Below, in pieces: positions 1-9,800 of a DNA stretch of 64,000 nt. A model generated the notes under the pieces. That model did not search any database. It was not told the origin of the DNA and saw only the letters and a list, made by a program, of their open reading frames with translations. Position 1 is the stretch's first letter; each line of letters opens with the position of its first letter. Position numbers and translations under genes: made by a program. The stretch is from Methanobacterium petrolearium (GTDB taxonomy: Archaea; Methanobacteriota; Methanobacteria; Methanobacteriales; Methanobacteriaceae), in the NCBI RefSeq assembly GCF_017873625.1, contig NZ_JAGGKL010000002.1, forward strand, positions 172,298 to 236,297, written 5' to 3'.

Positions 1-629
1 TTGAAGCATTTGATGTATCAAATCTGGGGGGGAAGATGGCAGTAGCATCTATGGTTGTGTTTGAAGATGGTAAACCTCAAAAAAATTTTTATAGGAAGTA
101 CAAACTCAAAACCCCCGGACCTGATGATTACGCTATGATGCGTGAAGTTCTCAGACGTAGGTATGAAAAGCTTGTTGCCAAAGGTGAGATTCCTCCTGAT
201 TTAGTGGTAGTTGATGGTGGACGCGGTCAGTTAAATATTGCAAAAGAAGTTTTAGACTCATTAAATATAGAAACAGGAGTTATTGGATTGGCAAAAGAAT
301 TTGAACAAGTGTTTATTCCCGAAATTCCTATCCCCATAATTTTACCCCTAGATTCTCCTGCTTTACATCTCCTACAAAGTGTAAGGGACGAAGCCCATAG
401 ATTTGCCGTGAAATATCACAGGAATTTAAGAAAACAAAACCTTCAAATGTCTCCTCTGGATGAAATTACTGGCATAGGCCCTAAACGAAAAATGAACCTT
501 TTAAGACATTTTGGAGATTTAAAAGCCATTAAAAAAGCTAGTGTAGATGAAATCAATGAAGTAAAAGGTGTAAATAAGAAGTTAGCCCAAAAAATCTATG
601 ATTTTCTTCACCAAACCATTTTTACTTAG
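1..629 (+). CDS. uvrC: UvrABC system protein C, C-terminal part (5' end outside window)
   Basis: This is the C-terminal third of excinuclease subunit C, which makes the dual incisions in UvrABC nucleotide excision repair. The frame is open from base 3, reading EAFDVSNLGG before the first internal Met at 36, so the gene starts outside the window. The visible part holds the UvrC RNase-H-like endonuclease region, with the VVDGGRGQLN motif, followed by a C-terminal helix-hairpin-helix pair (ITGIGPKRKMNLL and VKGVNKKLAQKI) that binds DNA. The presence of bacterial-type UvrC in a methanogen is normal, since Methanobacteriales carry uvrABC. The gene ends 107 bases before the next plus-strand gene. 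Identification is firm; only the length is unknown. Confidence 0.95.
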   Translation, partial: EAFDVSNLGGKMAVASMVVFEDGKPQKNFYRKYKLKTPGPDDYAMMREVLRRRYEKLVAKGEIPPDLVVVDGGRGQLNIAKEVLDSLNIETGVIGLAKEFEQVFIPEIPIPIILPLDSPALHLLQSVRDEAHRFAVKYHRNLRKQNLQMSPLDEITGIGPKRKMNLLRHFGDLKAIKKASVDEINEVKGVNKKLAQKIYDFLHQTIFT

Positions 630-736
630 ATTATTATTCCTGATTTTTGGATTGGTGATTATTCATAATAAATCTTATAAGTTAAATTAAGACATACTAC
701 TATAATGATTATTAATTACATTGATGGGGAGCGGGT

Positions 737-2029
737 ATGTCCAAAGTAAAAATATTGATTGTTGAAGATGAAAGCATTGTAGCGATGGATATCAAACACC
801 GTGCTGAAGGTCTTGGATACGTGGTCACAGCCATATCCCCCTCAGGGGAAGAAGCTCTGGACAGGGTTGTTGAAAACCGACCTGATCTGGTACTCATGGA
901 CATTGTCCTAAAAGGTGAAATGGATGGTATTGAAGCTGCTCAAAAGATAAGGGATGCTTATGGTATTCCAGTTGTGTATTTAACAGCTTATTCTGATGAA
1001 AGAACTTTAAAAAGAGCAAAAATCACCCAACCATTCGGTTACATAATTAAACCCTTTGAAGACAGGGAATTACACAGTGCAGTAGAAGTAGCTCTTTATA
1101 AACATTTAATGGAAAGCAAACTTAAAGAAAGTGAAAAATGGCTCTATACGACACTGGAAAGTATTGGTGATGCTGTTATTGCCACAGATAAAGGTGGTAA
1201 ACTCAAATTCATGAATCCCATTGCCAGCCAGATAACTGGTTGGAGTCATGATGAAGCTATTGGTCAACCATTGACCAATGTTTTTAATGTAATTCATGAG
1301 GAAAGCGGTGTAAGGGTAGATGATCCAGTTAGTAAAGTAATGGGGGAGGATGCAATAATTGATTTGCCCACTCCAGCACTCCTTATAAATAAAGAAGGTA
1401 AACATATTCCTATTGAAGACAGCAGTGCACCTATAAAAGATGAAAATGGACGTATAATGGGTGTGGCATTGGTATTTAGGGATGTAACCCAACGTAGAAA
1501 GGAAGCCAAGGAAAGAGAGGAATTGTTGAAAGATAAAGCTCGAGGAGAACTTTCAGGGTTTATGGTCAGTGCTCTACCTGTATTTGCATCCAATATTCCG
1601 CCAAAGGTTAGGGATAACATTGTTAGAAGTTTTGGGGATCGTTTTGAGAAAAATATGAAGCCATTATTCTTAAAGGAAATGGAAAAATGCCAAAACATGG
1701 GGAGTGATTCTAAAGAAGATTCACACTTATCTCCGGATGTTATATTCAACTGTTATCTTTCCTGGATCAGTGAATTCATGTCTAACTTAGGAATTGTTAC
1801 TAACACCGTAATTGATTCAGAGGGTGCTAAAAGCCATCTAAATTTTGAGAACTGTCCATGGACAAGTGAAAGTAGTGTTAGTCCAATATTCTGTTTAATC
1901 TGCAGGACTATAATAATACGCAGCTTTACCTGGACTTCACTTAAAGGGAATGTAGAACAAAGCCGTTGCTTACTGGATGGCAATAAAGAGTGTTCCTTTG
2001 AATTCATAATTTCTCTTAATAAAGGCTAA
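737..2029 (+). CDS. Response regulator with receiver, PAS and methanogen-type C-terminal output domain
   Basis: This 430-residue cytoplasmic signalling protein starts with a receiver domain (residues 4-118). The acidic pair is D11/E12, and the likely phosphorylated Asp is D55 in VLMDIVL. A PAS domain follows at about 136-255 (GDAVIATDKGG, FRDVTQRR). There is no histidine-kinase domain and no recognisable DNA-binding domain. The last 150 residues, starting near SGFMVSALPVF and including a Cys-containing stretch (ENCPW, CLICRTII), resemble the C-terminal output region found in methanogen response regulators (Pfam MetOD1, from memory and tentative). The ATG at 737 is preceded by a GGGGAGCGGG ribosome site. 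The KaiC-like gene downstream has its own promoter region. Function is inferred from domains only; the partner kinase is not in the window. Confidence 0.85.
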   Translation: MSKVKILIVEDESIVAMDIKHRAEGLGYVVTAISPSGEEALDRVVENRPDLVLMDIVLKGEMDGIEAAQKIRDAYGIPVVYLTAYSDERTLKRAKITQPFGYIIKPFEDRELHSAVEVALYKHLMESKLKESEKWLYTTLESIGDAVIATDKGGKLKFMNPIASQITGWSHDEAIGQPLTNVFNVIHEESGVRVDDPVSKVMGEDAIIDLPTPALLINKEGKHIPIEDSSAPIKDENGRIMGVALVFRDVTQRRKEAKEREELLKDKARGELSGFMVSALPVFASNIPPKVRDNIVRSFGDRFEKNMKPLFLKEMEKCQNMGSDSKEDSHLSPDVIFNCYLSWISEFMSNLGIVTNTVIDSEGAKSHLNFENCPWTSESSVSPIFCLICRTIIIRSFTWTSLKGNVEQSRCLLDGNKECSFEFIISLNKG

Positions 2030-2161
2030 AACATAATTAATCTAATCTTGCAGGAAAATTTGATGAACATGTAATGAACATATTTAAATGGATAATATTA
2101 ATTGTAATTAAGTGTAACATGAAATATTAACAGATAAAAGATATAACAACAACACATCTCT

Positions 2162-2183
2162 GCAGTTATATAGCAGTTATATA
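2162..2183 (+). repeat. Tandem 11-bp repeat containing two TATA-like boxes upstream of the KaiC-like gene
   Basis: GCAGTTATATA occurs twice head to tail (2162-2172 and 2173-2183) in the 194-base gap before the KaiC-like gene. Each copy carries a TTATATA element, so the repeat may duplicate the core promoter. The distance from the second copy to the TTG start is about 40 bases, which suits a short leader containing the GGGGG site near 2210. Confidence 0.6.
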
Positions 2184-2223
2184 ATATCGAAACTTATTAA
2201 CCTAATCTAGGGGGTTTGTTTTT

Positions 2224-2934
<711 letters not shown>

Positions 2935-3005
2935 TGAACTAAAAATTAATGAATGGTGATATTTTTAAGAATAAATTAATTTAAAAATCAATTTCAAGTA
3001 TTTTT

Positions 3006-3293
3006 TTATTCTTGCATCATATTAGTAGGGGGCTGACTTGAACTGGAATCATCAATGGTGCCACTTGAAGAAACATCACCGGCACTATCTGAAGAAACAG
3101 TGCTGCTTGGTGAGACATTACTGGAAGTTGAATATTGATCACTGGTAGATTGTTGGTGCTGTTCGTTAATTTGTGTATTTTCTCCGTTTTGTGAACTATT
3201 ATTATTAGTATTAGAGTCCTGCATTATTTTGTTGATACCTATTCCTCCAAGAATAAACAGAACAATAAACATCAACAACATAATTTTACTCAT
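3006..3293 (-). CDS. Small membrane-anchored Ser/Thr/Asn-rich protein
   Basis: This 95-residue protein begins with a hydrophobic segment (about residues 4-23, after MSK) that acts as a signal anchor. The rest is a low-complexity tail made mainly of Ser, Asn, Gln, Thr and Asp, predicted to be disordered and outside the membrane. I do not recognise a family. Convergent to the KaiC-like gene and upstream of nothing obviously related, it looks like a lineage-specific surface protein. The reading frame is supported by the clean signal-anchor pattern rather than by homology. Confidence 0.6.
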   Translation of the reverse strand: MSKIMLLMFIVLFILGGIGINKIMQDSNTNNNSSQNGENTQINEQHQQSTSDQYSTSSNVSPSSTVSSDSAGDVSSSGTIDDSSSSQPPTNMMQE

Positions 3294-3348
3294 ATAAATC
3301 CGTGTCCTCTTAACTCATTTTTTCATCTAAAATTAAAGAAAAGAGTGC

Positions 3349-4377
3349 TTAAAGTGTATTAAGCACAGCTAAAATTAGCTTAACTGCATTTTCGACATCT
3401 TTTATATTAACCACACTCACTGGGGTGTGTATGTATCTGGATGGAGGTGATATAACTCCTGTGGGGATACCTTCTCTGGTAAGATGAATGGCAGTGGCAT
3501 CAGTGGTGCCTCCTTCACTAACTTCCAATTGGTATGGTATTTCTTCCTCATTAGCTACATTTATCAGAAGCTCTTTTATCTGAGGATGAGTGATGATTCC
3601 CCGCCCACTGGCATCAGTGAGTATTATACAGGGGCCGTCACCGGCTTTGGCTGGTGCGTCTTCCTCCTTCATACCAGGGTGATCTCCAGATATGGTAACA
3701 TCCAGGGCAAGGGCCATATCTGGATTGATTCGATATGCAGCTGTTCTAGCTCCCTTAAGACCCACTTCTTCCTGCACGGTACCTACTCCATAGATGGTAG
3801 CATCGCTATGGGCTCTTTTCAGTACTTCAAGGAGTACAGCACAGCCCACTCTGTTATCCATGGCATTTCCCATCACCAAATCATTTTTAAGTGCAGCGAA
3901 TTCCTGTTTGATGGTTATGGGATCCCCTATATTTACTATTTCCTCGGCATCTTCCTTACTGTTGGCACCGATATCAATGAACATGTTTTCATAATTTACA
4001 GGTTTCTTCTTATCGGCGGCTTTCATTCTGTGTGGTGGTTTACTACCTATAACACCCAGTATTTTCTCACCATTACTGTGAATGAAAACTTCCTGGTTAA
4101 GGAGCATCTGATCATTAATCCCACCCAGTTTAGAGAACTTGATGAAACCATTTTTGTCAATGTATCTGACCATAAGCCCGATTTCATCCATATGTGCAGC
4201 TAACATTACAGTTTTACCACTAGGTTTCCCTTTCTTAATGGCGATGAGGTTACCCATTTTATCAACCTCTAAATCATCCACATGTCCTTTTAACTCTTCC
4301 ATCATTAAATTTCGAACTTCATCTTCGAATCCGGACACACCTGAAGCATTGGATAGTTTTTCTAGTAACTGTTTCAT
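3349..4377 (-). CDS. M42 family metallopeptidase (tetrahedral aminopeptidase type)
   Basis: This 342-residue cytoplasmic di-metal aminopeptidase trims peptides into amino acids. The M42 signature is complete: first metal ligand in AAHMDEIGLM, bridging Asp in NAMDNRVG, catalytic Glu pair in VQEEVGLKGA, Asp in ALDVTISGDHPG and the last ligand His in RYIHTPVS. Length is typical of the family, which also contains proteins annotated as endoglucanase or deblocking aminopeptidase. The ATG start is preceded by AGAGGTC. It is transcribed alone, toward the small Ser-rich gene. Substrate preference (glutamyl, leucyl or other) cannot be told from sequence. Confidence 0.93.
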   Translation of the reverse strand: MKQLLEKLSNASGVSGFEDEVRNLMMEELKGHVDDLEVDKMGNLIAIKKGKPSGKTVMLAAHMDEIGLMVRYIDKNGFIKFSKLGGINDQMLLNQEVFIHSNGEKILGVIGSKPPHRMKAADKKKPVNYENMFIDIGANSKEDAEEIVNIGDPITIKQEFAALKNDLVMGNAMDNRVGCAVLLEVLKRAHSDATIYGVGTVQEEVGLKGARTAAYRINPDMALALDVTISGDHPGMKEEDAPAKAGDGPCIILTDASGRGIITHPQIKELLINVANEEEIPYQLEVSEGGTTDATAIHLTREGIPTGVISPPSRYIHTPVSVVNIKDVENAVKLILAVLNTL

Positions 4378-4512
4378 ATTTAGACCTCTTAAATTACGGA
4401 AAATAAAAATTAATAGATTATAAAAAATTTAAGTTCCTTTTCTGTCTTGTTTCATACTATTATGATTGAACAAAGTTCTTATTTTACCATATTATCCTTT
4501 TTTGATTATAAC

Positions 4513-4734
4513 TTAAAACGATTTAATGAGAATTAAAATCCCTATAACTACTAAGATAATGGGACCCGCCTGTTCCTGGAGGAAGCTAATGGGTATGATT
4601 CCCAAGTTAACTCCATACCACACCAGACCAATTATAATAAATAAAAGGCTGATATAAATACCCCATCTATTAATATTTCTCTTTTTTTCAGGTTTGGAAC
4701 TTATTGGTTTGTTTGTTGTAGTATTTTCGTCCAT
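4513..4734 (-). CDS. Small two-helix membrane protein (LiaI/DUF5668-like)
   Basis: This 73-residue protein has a short charged N-terminus rich in Asn, Thr and Lys, then two membrane helices (about 25-45 and 55-72) separated by a short loop containing a Gln-Glu-Gln turn. The pattern, including the WGxYISLLFIIIGL start and the GPIILVVIGILILI second helix, matches the small LiaF/DUF5668-like membrane module often found in bacteria and methanogens. The start has GGGATATT upstream. No enzymatic function is expected; the role is unknown. Confidence 0.65.
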   Translation of the reverse strand: MDENTTTNKPISSKPEKKRNINRWGIYISLLFIIIGLVWYGVNLGIIPISFLQEQAGPIILVVIGILILIKSF

Positions 4735-4842
4735 TAATATCCCCTAATCTTATTGGCTGTTGTTTTAAAATAGTTATCATAATTTGAAATATTTAAAATA
4801 TTTTTCTTGATAATTTTTTAATTAATTAAATAATAAATTTGA

Positions 4843-5241
4843 TTATGATAATTTTATTAAATAATCATGCTTGAGAGTGTCAATAGTTAAGTTATTGCCT
4901 GCATTGTTTTGAACTGTGAAGCCTTCGTTCTCAATAGCCTGTTGAACACCTGCAAGAATAGTCTGTTTTTGATCCGAAGAGAGATCAGTATTAGAAAGAA
5001 ATATTGTAATGGTAATGTTGGTTCCACTAGTCATGTCCACTCTGGTCACACGTATTGGTCTGGTGGTTGTGTTCAAAATCCCGATCTCAGCAGAGGTGTT
5101 AGCAGCTCCTATTCTTGCTGCTGCTGCTATACTGTTCTGTTCTGTTTGGTCTGTAGCGAAAAATGCAATGAGAAGTATAACAAGTAGTACAAAACCTACC
5201 ATGAGTATATACTCTGCTGAAAGCTGACCTCTACCATCCAT
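4843..5241 (-). CDS. Class III signal-peptide pilin-like protein
   Basis: The N-terminus MDGRGQLSAEYILMVGFVLL carries the archaeal class III signal, in which the Q-x-S-x-E-Y motif lies directly after a short basic leader and begins the hydrophobic assembly helix. Such proteins are cut before Q by an EppA-type peptidase and assemble into type IV-like pili at the cell surface. The ATG at 5241 gives the same leader form as the second pilin (15449-15898); an ATG three codons upstream is also possible. Mature length is about 125 residues, with a Thr/Asn-rich C-terminal domain. It is divergent from the surface-protein operon that starts at 5586. Confidence 0.85.
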   Translation of the reverse strand: MDGRGQLSAEYILMVGFVLLVILLIAFFATDQTEQNSIAAAARIGAANTSAEIGILNTTTRPIRVTRVDMTSGTNITITIFLSNTDLSSDQKQTILAGVQQAIENEGFTVQNNAGNNLTIDTLKHDYLIKLS

Positions 5242-5585
5242 ATTAATCATTTTCCTAACAAACCATTTTCCTATTTATCTTATTTATTCCTTATCAATCC
5301 CATTATTATTATAGGTTGTGATTAAAAGGGAATAGGCTGATAATTAAACGATATAATTGATGGTTTTTTATAAAGTTATTTCACATTGCGAATGTTGATT
5401 GCAGTCTTATTAATTGACTGTAAACTTTAACATAATATGGATAAAAATCAGATAAAGATATAAAGTAATATTCCATATAATTATATATAAGCTTGTAGTG
5501 TGATAAATAATAACAATTTATCAAAATATTATATAGAAAATTAAATCGATATATAGATTTTATCAAGTTGAAGGAGCATAAAAAA
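5242..5585. other. Divergent intergenic region between pilin and surface-protein operon
   Basis: This 344-base AT-rich stretch separates two divergently transcribed pilin-type units. It holds a TATA-like element for the plus strand at 5529-5536 and several further A/T runs (for example near 5480). I see no open frame with a ribosome site, no RNA gene and no strong palindrome in it. Confidence 0.5.
5529..5536 (+). promoter_or_regulatory. Probable TATA box of the surface-protein operon
   Basis: TTATATAG lies about 57 bases before the preferred GTG start at 5586. A start of transcription about 26 bases downstream would leave a short leader containing the AAGGAG at 5571-5576. A second TATA-like element near 5548-5556 would put transcription start after the ribosome site, so this one fits better. 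Confidence 0.4.
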
Positions 5586-6524
5586 GTGGGCTTAATGGAT
5601 CGTGATTCAAGGGGTTATGCAATATCACTTGACCTTTTACTTGCATTAATTCCTCTAACTCTTGTTTTGGGATTGGTAGCTGCCGATATGGATAATTTCA
5701 TGTATGAGATGCAGGATGTAATTTATCGTGGATCCACAGAAAGAGTGGCTGCTGATACCATGAACACACTCCTAACAACCTCCGGAGATCCATATAATTG
5801 GGAAAATAATGTTAGCAATTTGAAAGTACCGGGACTTGCCAAGTACGATACTTTATCACAGCAACCGGATAGATACTATCTCAAACCTCAGAAGATAGGT
5901 TCTATAACATCTCAGCAAATTCAAAATGTTGTAGGTGATCAATACGGTTATTCCATGAATATTTCCAGTATAAGCACAGGAACCAATGTATTGATGAGGG
6001 GCACTCGTAATGATTCTTCAGTGGACCCTGCAGCTAAGGATGTTGTTCGTGTGGAACGGGTTGTTTTATACTCTGCTTTTGATATTGTTTCCCAGGCAGT
6101 TAATATTAGGGGTACTGGTACGCCACTTATTATCACTGCAAATTCCTTCCCTACAAATAAGCAGTATAATGAGGTGTTTGATTATTATGTATATGTTAAC
6201 AGTACAGGGGTAACTTCTGTTACAGCAGCCACCGTTGATATTAACAGTGTGACGGTTGTTAAATCTAATGATTTCGGAGGAGGAGGACATCCAGTAAATC
6301 CTGTGATTAAATTAATTGATCCTGATGAGTATGGATCTGATGTTCTAAAAAATGAGACAGATTTCTTGGATAATGTTGTAACCATAAGATTGGAGGGTAG
6401 TCCCACTGACCGGATGAATGTTTATATTCTCCAAGTTCCTAAAGGCACACCTGAAAGTGAAATTAGTTTAAAAGGTGCTGAATTATCGAAATTCCGTGCA
6501 ATATTGTATGTTTGGGTTAAATAG
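5586..6524 (+). CDS. Pilin-like surface protein, first gene of operon
   Basis: This protein of about 312 residues has a short leader (MDRDSRG form) followed at once by a hydrophobic segment of about 20 residues, like an archaeal pilin or signal anchor, then a long extracytoplasmic domain rich in Asn, Thr, Ser and Val. I recognise no catalytic motif. The frame is also open from a TTG at 5568, but AAGGAG at 5571-5576 would then lie inside the gene. It is 9 bases before the GTG at 5586, which is therefore preferred; an ATG at 5595 is the other candidate. The next two genes start with the same M-D-x-x-G-aromatic pattern, indicating a family of co-transcribed surface proteins. Confidence 0.75.
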   Translation: MGLMDRDSRGYAISLDLLLALIPLTLVLGLVAADMDNFMYEMQDVIYRGSTERVAADTMNTLLTTSGDPYNWENNVSNLKVPGLAKYDTLSQQPDRYYLKPQKIGSITSQQIQNVVGDQYGYSMNISSISTGTNVLMRGTRNDSSVDPAAKDVVRVERVVLYSAFDIVSQAVNIRGTGTPLIITANSFPTNKQYNEVFDYYVYVNSTGVTSVTAATVDINSVTVVKSNDFGGGGHPVNPVIKLIDPDEYGSDVLKNETDFLDNVVTIRLEGSPTDRMNVYILQVPKGTPESEISLKGAELSKFRAILYVWVK

Positions 6525-6540
6525 TATAACGGGTGATCTG

Positions 6541-8646
6541 ATGGATGATAAAGGTTTTGTCTTCACTGCTGATGCAACACTTGCTTTAGTGGTAGTGATC
6601 GTGTTTACCGCATCAGTTGTGGTTTATGCGATGCTTCCAGTTTATCAAGGACAGGATCACCAGCATCTGCAGGCTTTGGCAGACAGTGCACTGGCAACTA
6701 TGGAACAGGATGGAACATTAAGGGACGCAGCTGTTTATTATGCTAATAACGATTCTGAAAATGCAACTTTACTCCTTGAATCTTCTTTAAATGAGCTTAT
6801 GCCTTCAGATGTTAATTATAGGTTAACTATGAATGGTTACAGTCCAACAGCAGAAAGAACAGGAAACTCGTATATTGCTACTGATGTTGCAACAGGTGTT
6901 AGAATCATTTCAGGACCTAAAGAGGGCTGGTTAGGCCGTTCATTCTACAATATTAAAGAAGTGGGGCTGATGGAACAAGATACCAATGTTACCACAACTT
7001 TATGGAATTTCCACAACTGGCTTACTAACTTTTATCCTTGGAGTGGTAACAGGTTGGATGATTATCCTTATTGGGGTAGTAACGGTCAAAGTGGTTATTG
7101 GGCTTCATATCAAACTATTGATTTCTCTGTTCCCAATGCCACTTCAATTAACTGGGCTAAATTTATTATAAATTCTGCAGCTAAAACTAGTTATGGTAGT
7201 GCTTATAGTGCAGGTACAAACATCAACGGCCATAATTATTATGTAGCACAAAATAGGTTCCAATATTTATATTCATATAGTAGTCGTTATATCACTTACA
7301 GATTTTATAATAACATGAGTTCAATAAACCCGTCAAATCTTATTAAAGGTGATACAAACAGCCTTTATGTTCATTACACGGATGTGAATAGTTATAATGA
7401 CATGGCATGGTTTTCTTTGATTGCTAACTACACTGTGAGCATGGTGGTTCCTCAGGGCGTTGTAACTAAATCTTATTACTTTGATGATGCAGCTGGACTT
7501 GCATACCCTAATCCGTCAAGTCGTCCTTATTATCCTGATCGAGTTAGTGGTATCACTTATAATTTGAATACTGGGGATACATCAAGCTTTACAGCTAATT
7601 CAGGCAGAAGAATATCTTGGAATAATTATATTAACTACCATCCTAATGTTGCTGATGGGACTCCGTTTGTTCTAGTTAGTCCACCCGGTGGTTACGCAGG
7701 GTCTGCTATTGCTATTGAAAAAGACATCGATAATACTGATGCAGGAACTATTAAAGATGCTTATCTGGTTATGAATCCTTATGGTGCTGCAGATGGTGCT
7801 CGGGTTGAAGTTTATCATCCTTCAATCGGTGGTCAGCCGGCCTACTGGGAAACTGTCTTCAGTTCAAATGTAAACACTCAATATGGCACGGATAGTGGTT
7901 ATGGTAATTTACCGGGTATTATTAATCTTAAAGGTTACATGGATAAAGGTTATGTTAACAAAGTCCGAATTACCATTTGGGATAATGTTCCGCAGTCTGG
8001 TTCTGTAGATTACGATCTAGTGGGTCTTACCAACTGTTATATAATGGTCAGTTCCAGTAAACTTCCAATCTGGTGGGATGAGTATGCTACTGTCAGTGAC
8101 CAATCCCGCACGAACCAAATCTCGAAAGATATAACCTATGAAGTTCGTTCCAATCAGACTAAAGATGCTTATTTGTTCTTCTCAGGAGGACTGGACACTA
8201 AAAATGTTAAAGTAGCATATACTTCCGGTGAACAACTTTATGATGGGTCAACCCCTTATTTGTTGAATTTAGGTGAACTTGATGCTGCCGGACCCCAATT
8301 GATGACTAATGGAACTGTTGCCAACCACACATATATTCCTGGTAATTATTCAATTCGTGTAACAGTGACATCTGGAGAAGATTGGGAATCTGGTGATGGA
8401 TATGCAGAGATATATTCAGGTACCAGAGTAGCAGTAATATACCCTGCTCTTGAGCATGCTGTGTGGACTACTTCTTATGCACCGACAGCTCAAGAAGCCA
8501 TCGATGAAGCTTACCAACAGCTTTTGGATGATCTACATGAACAAGGATTCTATGACCCAGATCCGGATCTATTCTACAATGAATCTATGTATACTGGCGA
8601 TTTACCTAACTCTATTCCGGTGAGGTTGGATTTATGGACTTATTAG
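6541..8646 (+). CDS. Large pilin-like or adhesin-like surface protein
   Basis: This protein of about 701 residues starts MDDKGFVFTADATLAL and continues into one hydrophobic N-terminal helix, then a long exported domain very rich in Tyr, Asn, Ser, Thr and Gly. The segment around residues 200-300 has many Tyr/Trp residues (YPYWGSNGQ, YSYSSRY), typical of archaeal surface structures. The ATG at 6541 is chosen because GGGTGATC lies directly upstream and because an earlier in-frame ATG at 6475 would overlap the preceding gene by 50 bases. No family recognised. Spacing of 16 bases to the previous gene and 9 to the next points to one transcript and probably one cell-surface complex. Confidence 0.8.
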   Translation: MDDKGFVFTADATLALVVVIVFTASVVVYAMLPVYQGQDHQHLQALADSALATMEQDGTLRDAAVYYANNDSENATLLLESSLNELMPSDVNYRLTMNGYSPTAERTGNSYIATDVATGVRIISGPKEGWLGRSFYNIKEVGLMEQDTNVTTTLWNFHNWLTNFYPWSGNRLDDYPYWGSNGQSGYWASYQTIDFSVPNATSINWAKFIINSAAKTSYGSAYSAGTNINGHNYYVAQNRFQYLYSYSSRYITYRFYNNMSSINPSNLIKGDTNSLYVHYTDVNSYNDMAWFSLIANYTVSMVVPQGVVTKSYYFDDAAGLAYPNPSSRPYYPDRVSGITYNLNTGDTSSFTANSGRRISWNNYINYHPNVADGTPFVLVSPPGGYAGSAIAIEKDIDNTDAGTIKDAYLVMNPYGAADGARVEVYHPSIGGQPAYWETVFSSNVNTQYGTDSGYGNLPGIINLKGYMDKGYVNKVRITIWDNVPQSGSVDYDLVGLTNCYIMVSSSKLPIWWDEYATVSDQSRTNQISKDITYEVRSNQTKDAYLFFSGGLDTKNVKVAYTSGEQLYDGSTPYLLNLGELDAAGPQLMTNGTVANHTYIPGNYSIRVTVTSGEDWESGDGYAEIYSGTRVAVIYPALEHAVWTTSYAPTAQEAIDEAYQQLLDDLHEQGFYDPDPDLFYNESMYTGDLPNSIPVRLDLWTY

Positions 8647-8655
8647 GTGAGTAAT

Positions 8656-9753
8656 ATGGATGAACAAGGTTATGTATTCACACCAACAACACTACTACTA
8701 CTTATTCCTATTGTTATTGTTGCCATGGCTTATTCGGGCATTTTAAACGACTTAACCATGGTTTCTAGCATGGCTATTGGTGGGGATGTCACTTCCACTA
8801 CTGCTTTGAATGTTTTCAGTGCAATGGAAAAAGGAACCAGTGATGCAGGAAGAACTGCTGCTTTCAGTGCCACCAAAAAAGTCATAGATGATAGGGAGTT
8901 TTTCAGTAAAACTTATATTAATGCATATGGTGAATCAGCGAGTAAGGAATACGTACATAATAGAGTACTTTACACTATGAATGATTATGTTGTACAGTCA
9001 TGTAAGGATTTGGAAGCACAGACAGGAAGAGAGATATATTTAAATAATGAATCTGTAAATAACCAGACCTCACAATTGATATATTATGATGATATCACTA
9101 TCACCCAGGAAAATCCCTACTCTTTTTATATTAACATCCGAGGGGGGATACCTATTAGAGTTACCCAAAAAGATCAGACTTATGAAGGTGTCACACCACC
9201 TATCAAAGTCCCTGTAAGTATCCAGGGGTTAGAAGATCCATATATCTGGATTAACACACAATATGTTAATAGTAATCTAATCTTCAGTTATCCTGAATAC
9301 AGGGAGGGATCCAGCAATAAATATAGCTTTGATTCTATTATAAATAAAAATGGAGCAAGTAGTAGGATTCAGTTCCTTTGGGATTGTTTAAATGGAACTA
9401 GTAACCCCAGTAGTATCGGAAGTCGTCCTTATTATTTCCCCGATGAGCATGGGCTCAGTTATTTTGATAGGCTGGAAAACAGGACCAACGATACATCCAC
9501 TGCAGATTCTACTGCTCGTTTGAGTTCTTTCATAATCGGTGATCCATTATTCAATTATCATAATACAAGTTATGTTTCCCATTTGGATCATGAATATTTA
9601 ACATATCCTTATTACATTCCTTCTGGTGGTGTAACAGATATAAAGATAAAAGATCGTGGAACGTCTTACTCAATGTTGGATCCTTCGGGATATATTTTCT
9701 ATATTTCCAATAATTATAGAATTTACTTCCAATTGGAAACTGAATATAACTAG
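8656..9753 (+). CDS. Pilin-like surface protein, third gene of operon
   Basis: This protein of about 365 residues has the leader MDEQGYVF and a hydrophobic segment (residues about 10-30), then an exported domain with many Asn and Tyr. The ATG at 8656 has GGTGA (8646-8650) five bases upstream, overlapping the stop of the previous gene. A GTG at 8647 lies inside that ribosome site and is less likely. Its leader matches those of the two genes upstream, so the three look like paralogous or co-evolving subunits of one structure. No enzyme motif was seen. Confidence 0.75.
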   Translation: MDEQGYVFTPTTLLLLIPIVIVAMAYSGILNDLTMVSSMAIGGDVTSTTALNVFSAMEKGTSDAGRTAAFSATKKVIDDREFFSKTYINAYGESASKEYVHNRVLYTMNDYVVQSCKDLEAQTGREIYLNNESVNNQTSQLIYYDDITITQENPYSFYINIRGGIPIRVTQKDQTYEGVTPPIKVPVSIQGLEDPYIWINTQYVNSNLIFSYPEYREGSSNKYSFDSIINKNGASSRIQFLWDCLNGTSNPSSIGSRPYYFPDEHGLSYFDRLENRTNDTSTADSTARLSSFIIGDPLFNYHNTSYVSHLDHEYLTYPYYIPSGGVTDIKIKDRGTSYSMLDPSGYIFYISNNYRIYFQLETEYN

Positions 9754-9800
9754 ATCTGTATAATATATTTCATGTAAACTATTGAATGATAATGATTAAG

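Noticed and set aside
3484..4423. Several long plus-strand frames opposite the M42 peptidase
   Set aside because: They are antisense to a gene with complete catalytic motifs and have Cys/Phe-rich random composition.
6475..6540. Earlier start of the large surface protein
   Set aside because: It overlaps the preceding gene by 50 bases and would hide the common MDDKG leader; GGGTGATC is directly before 6541.
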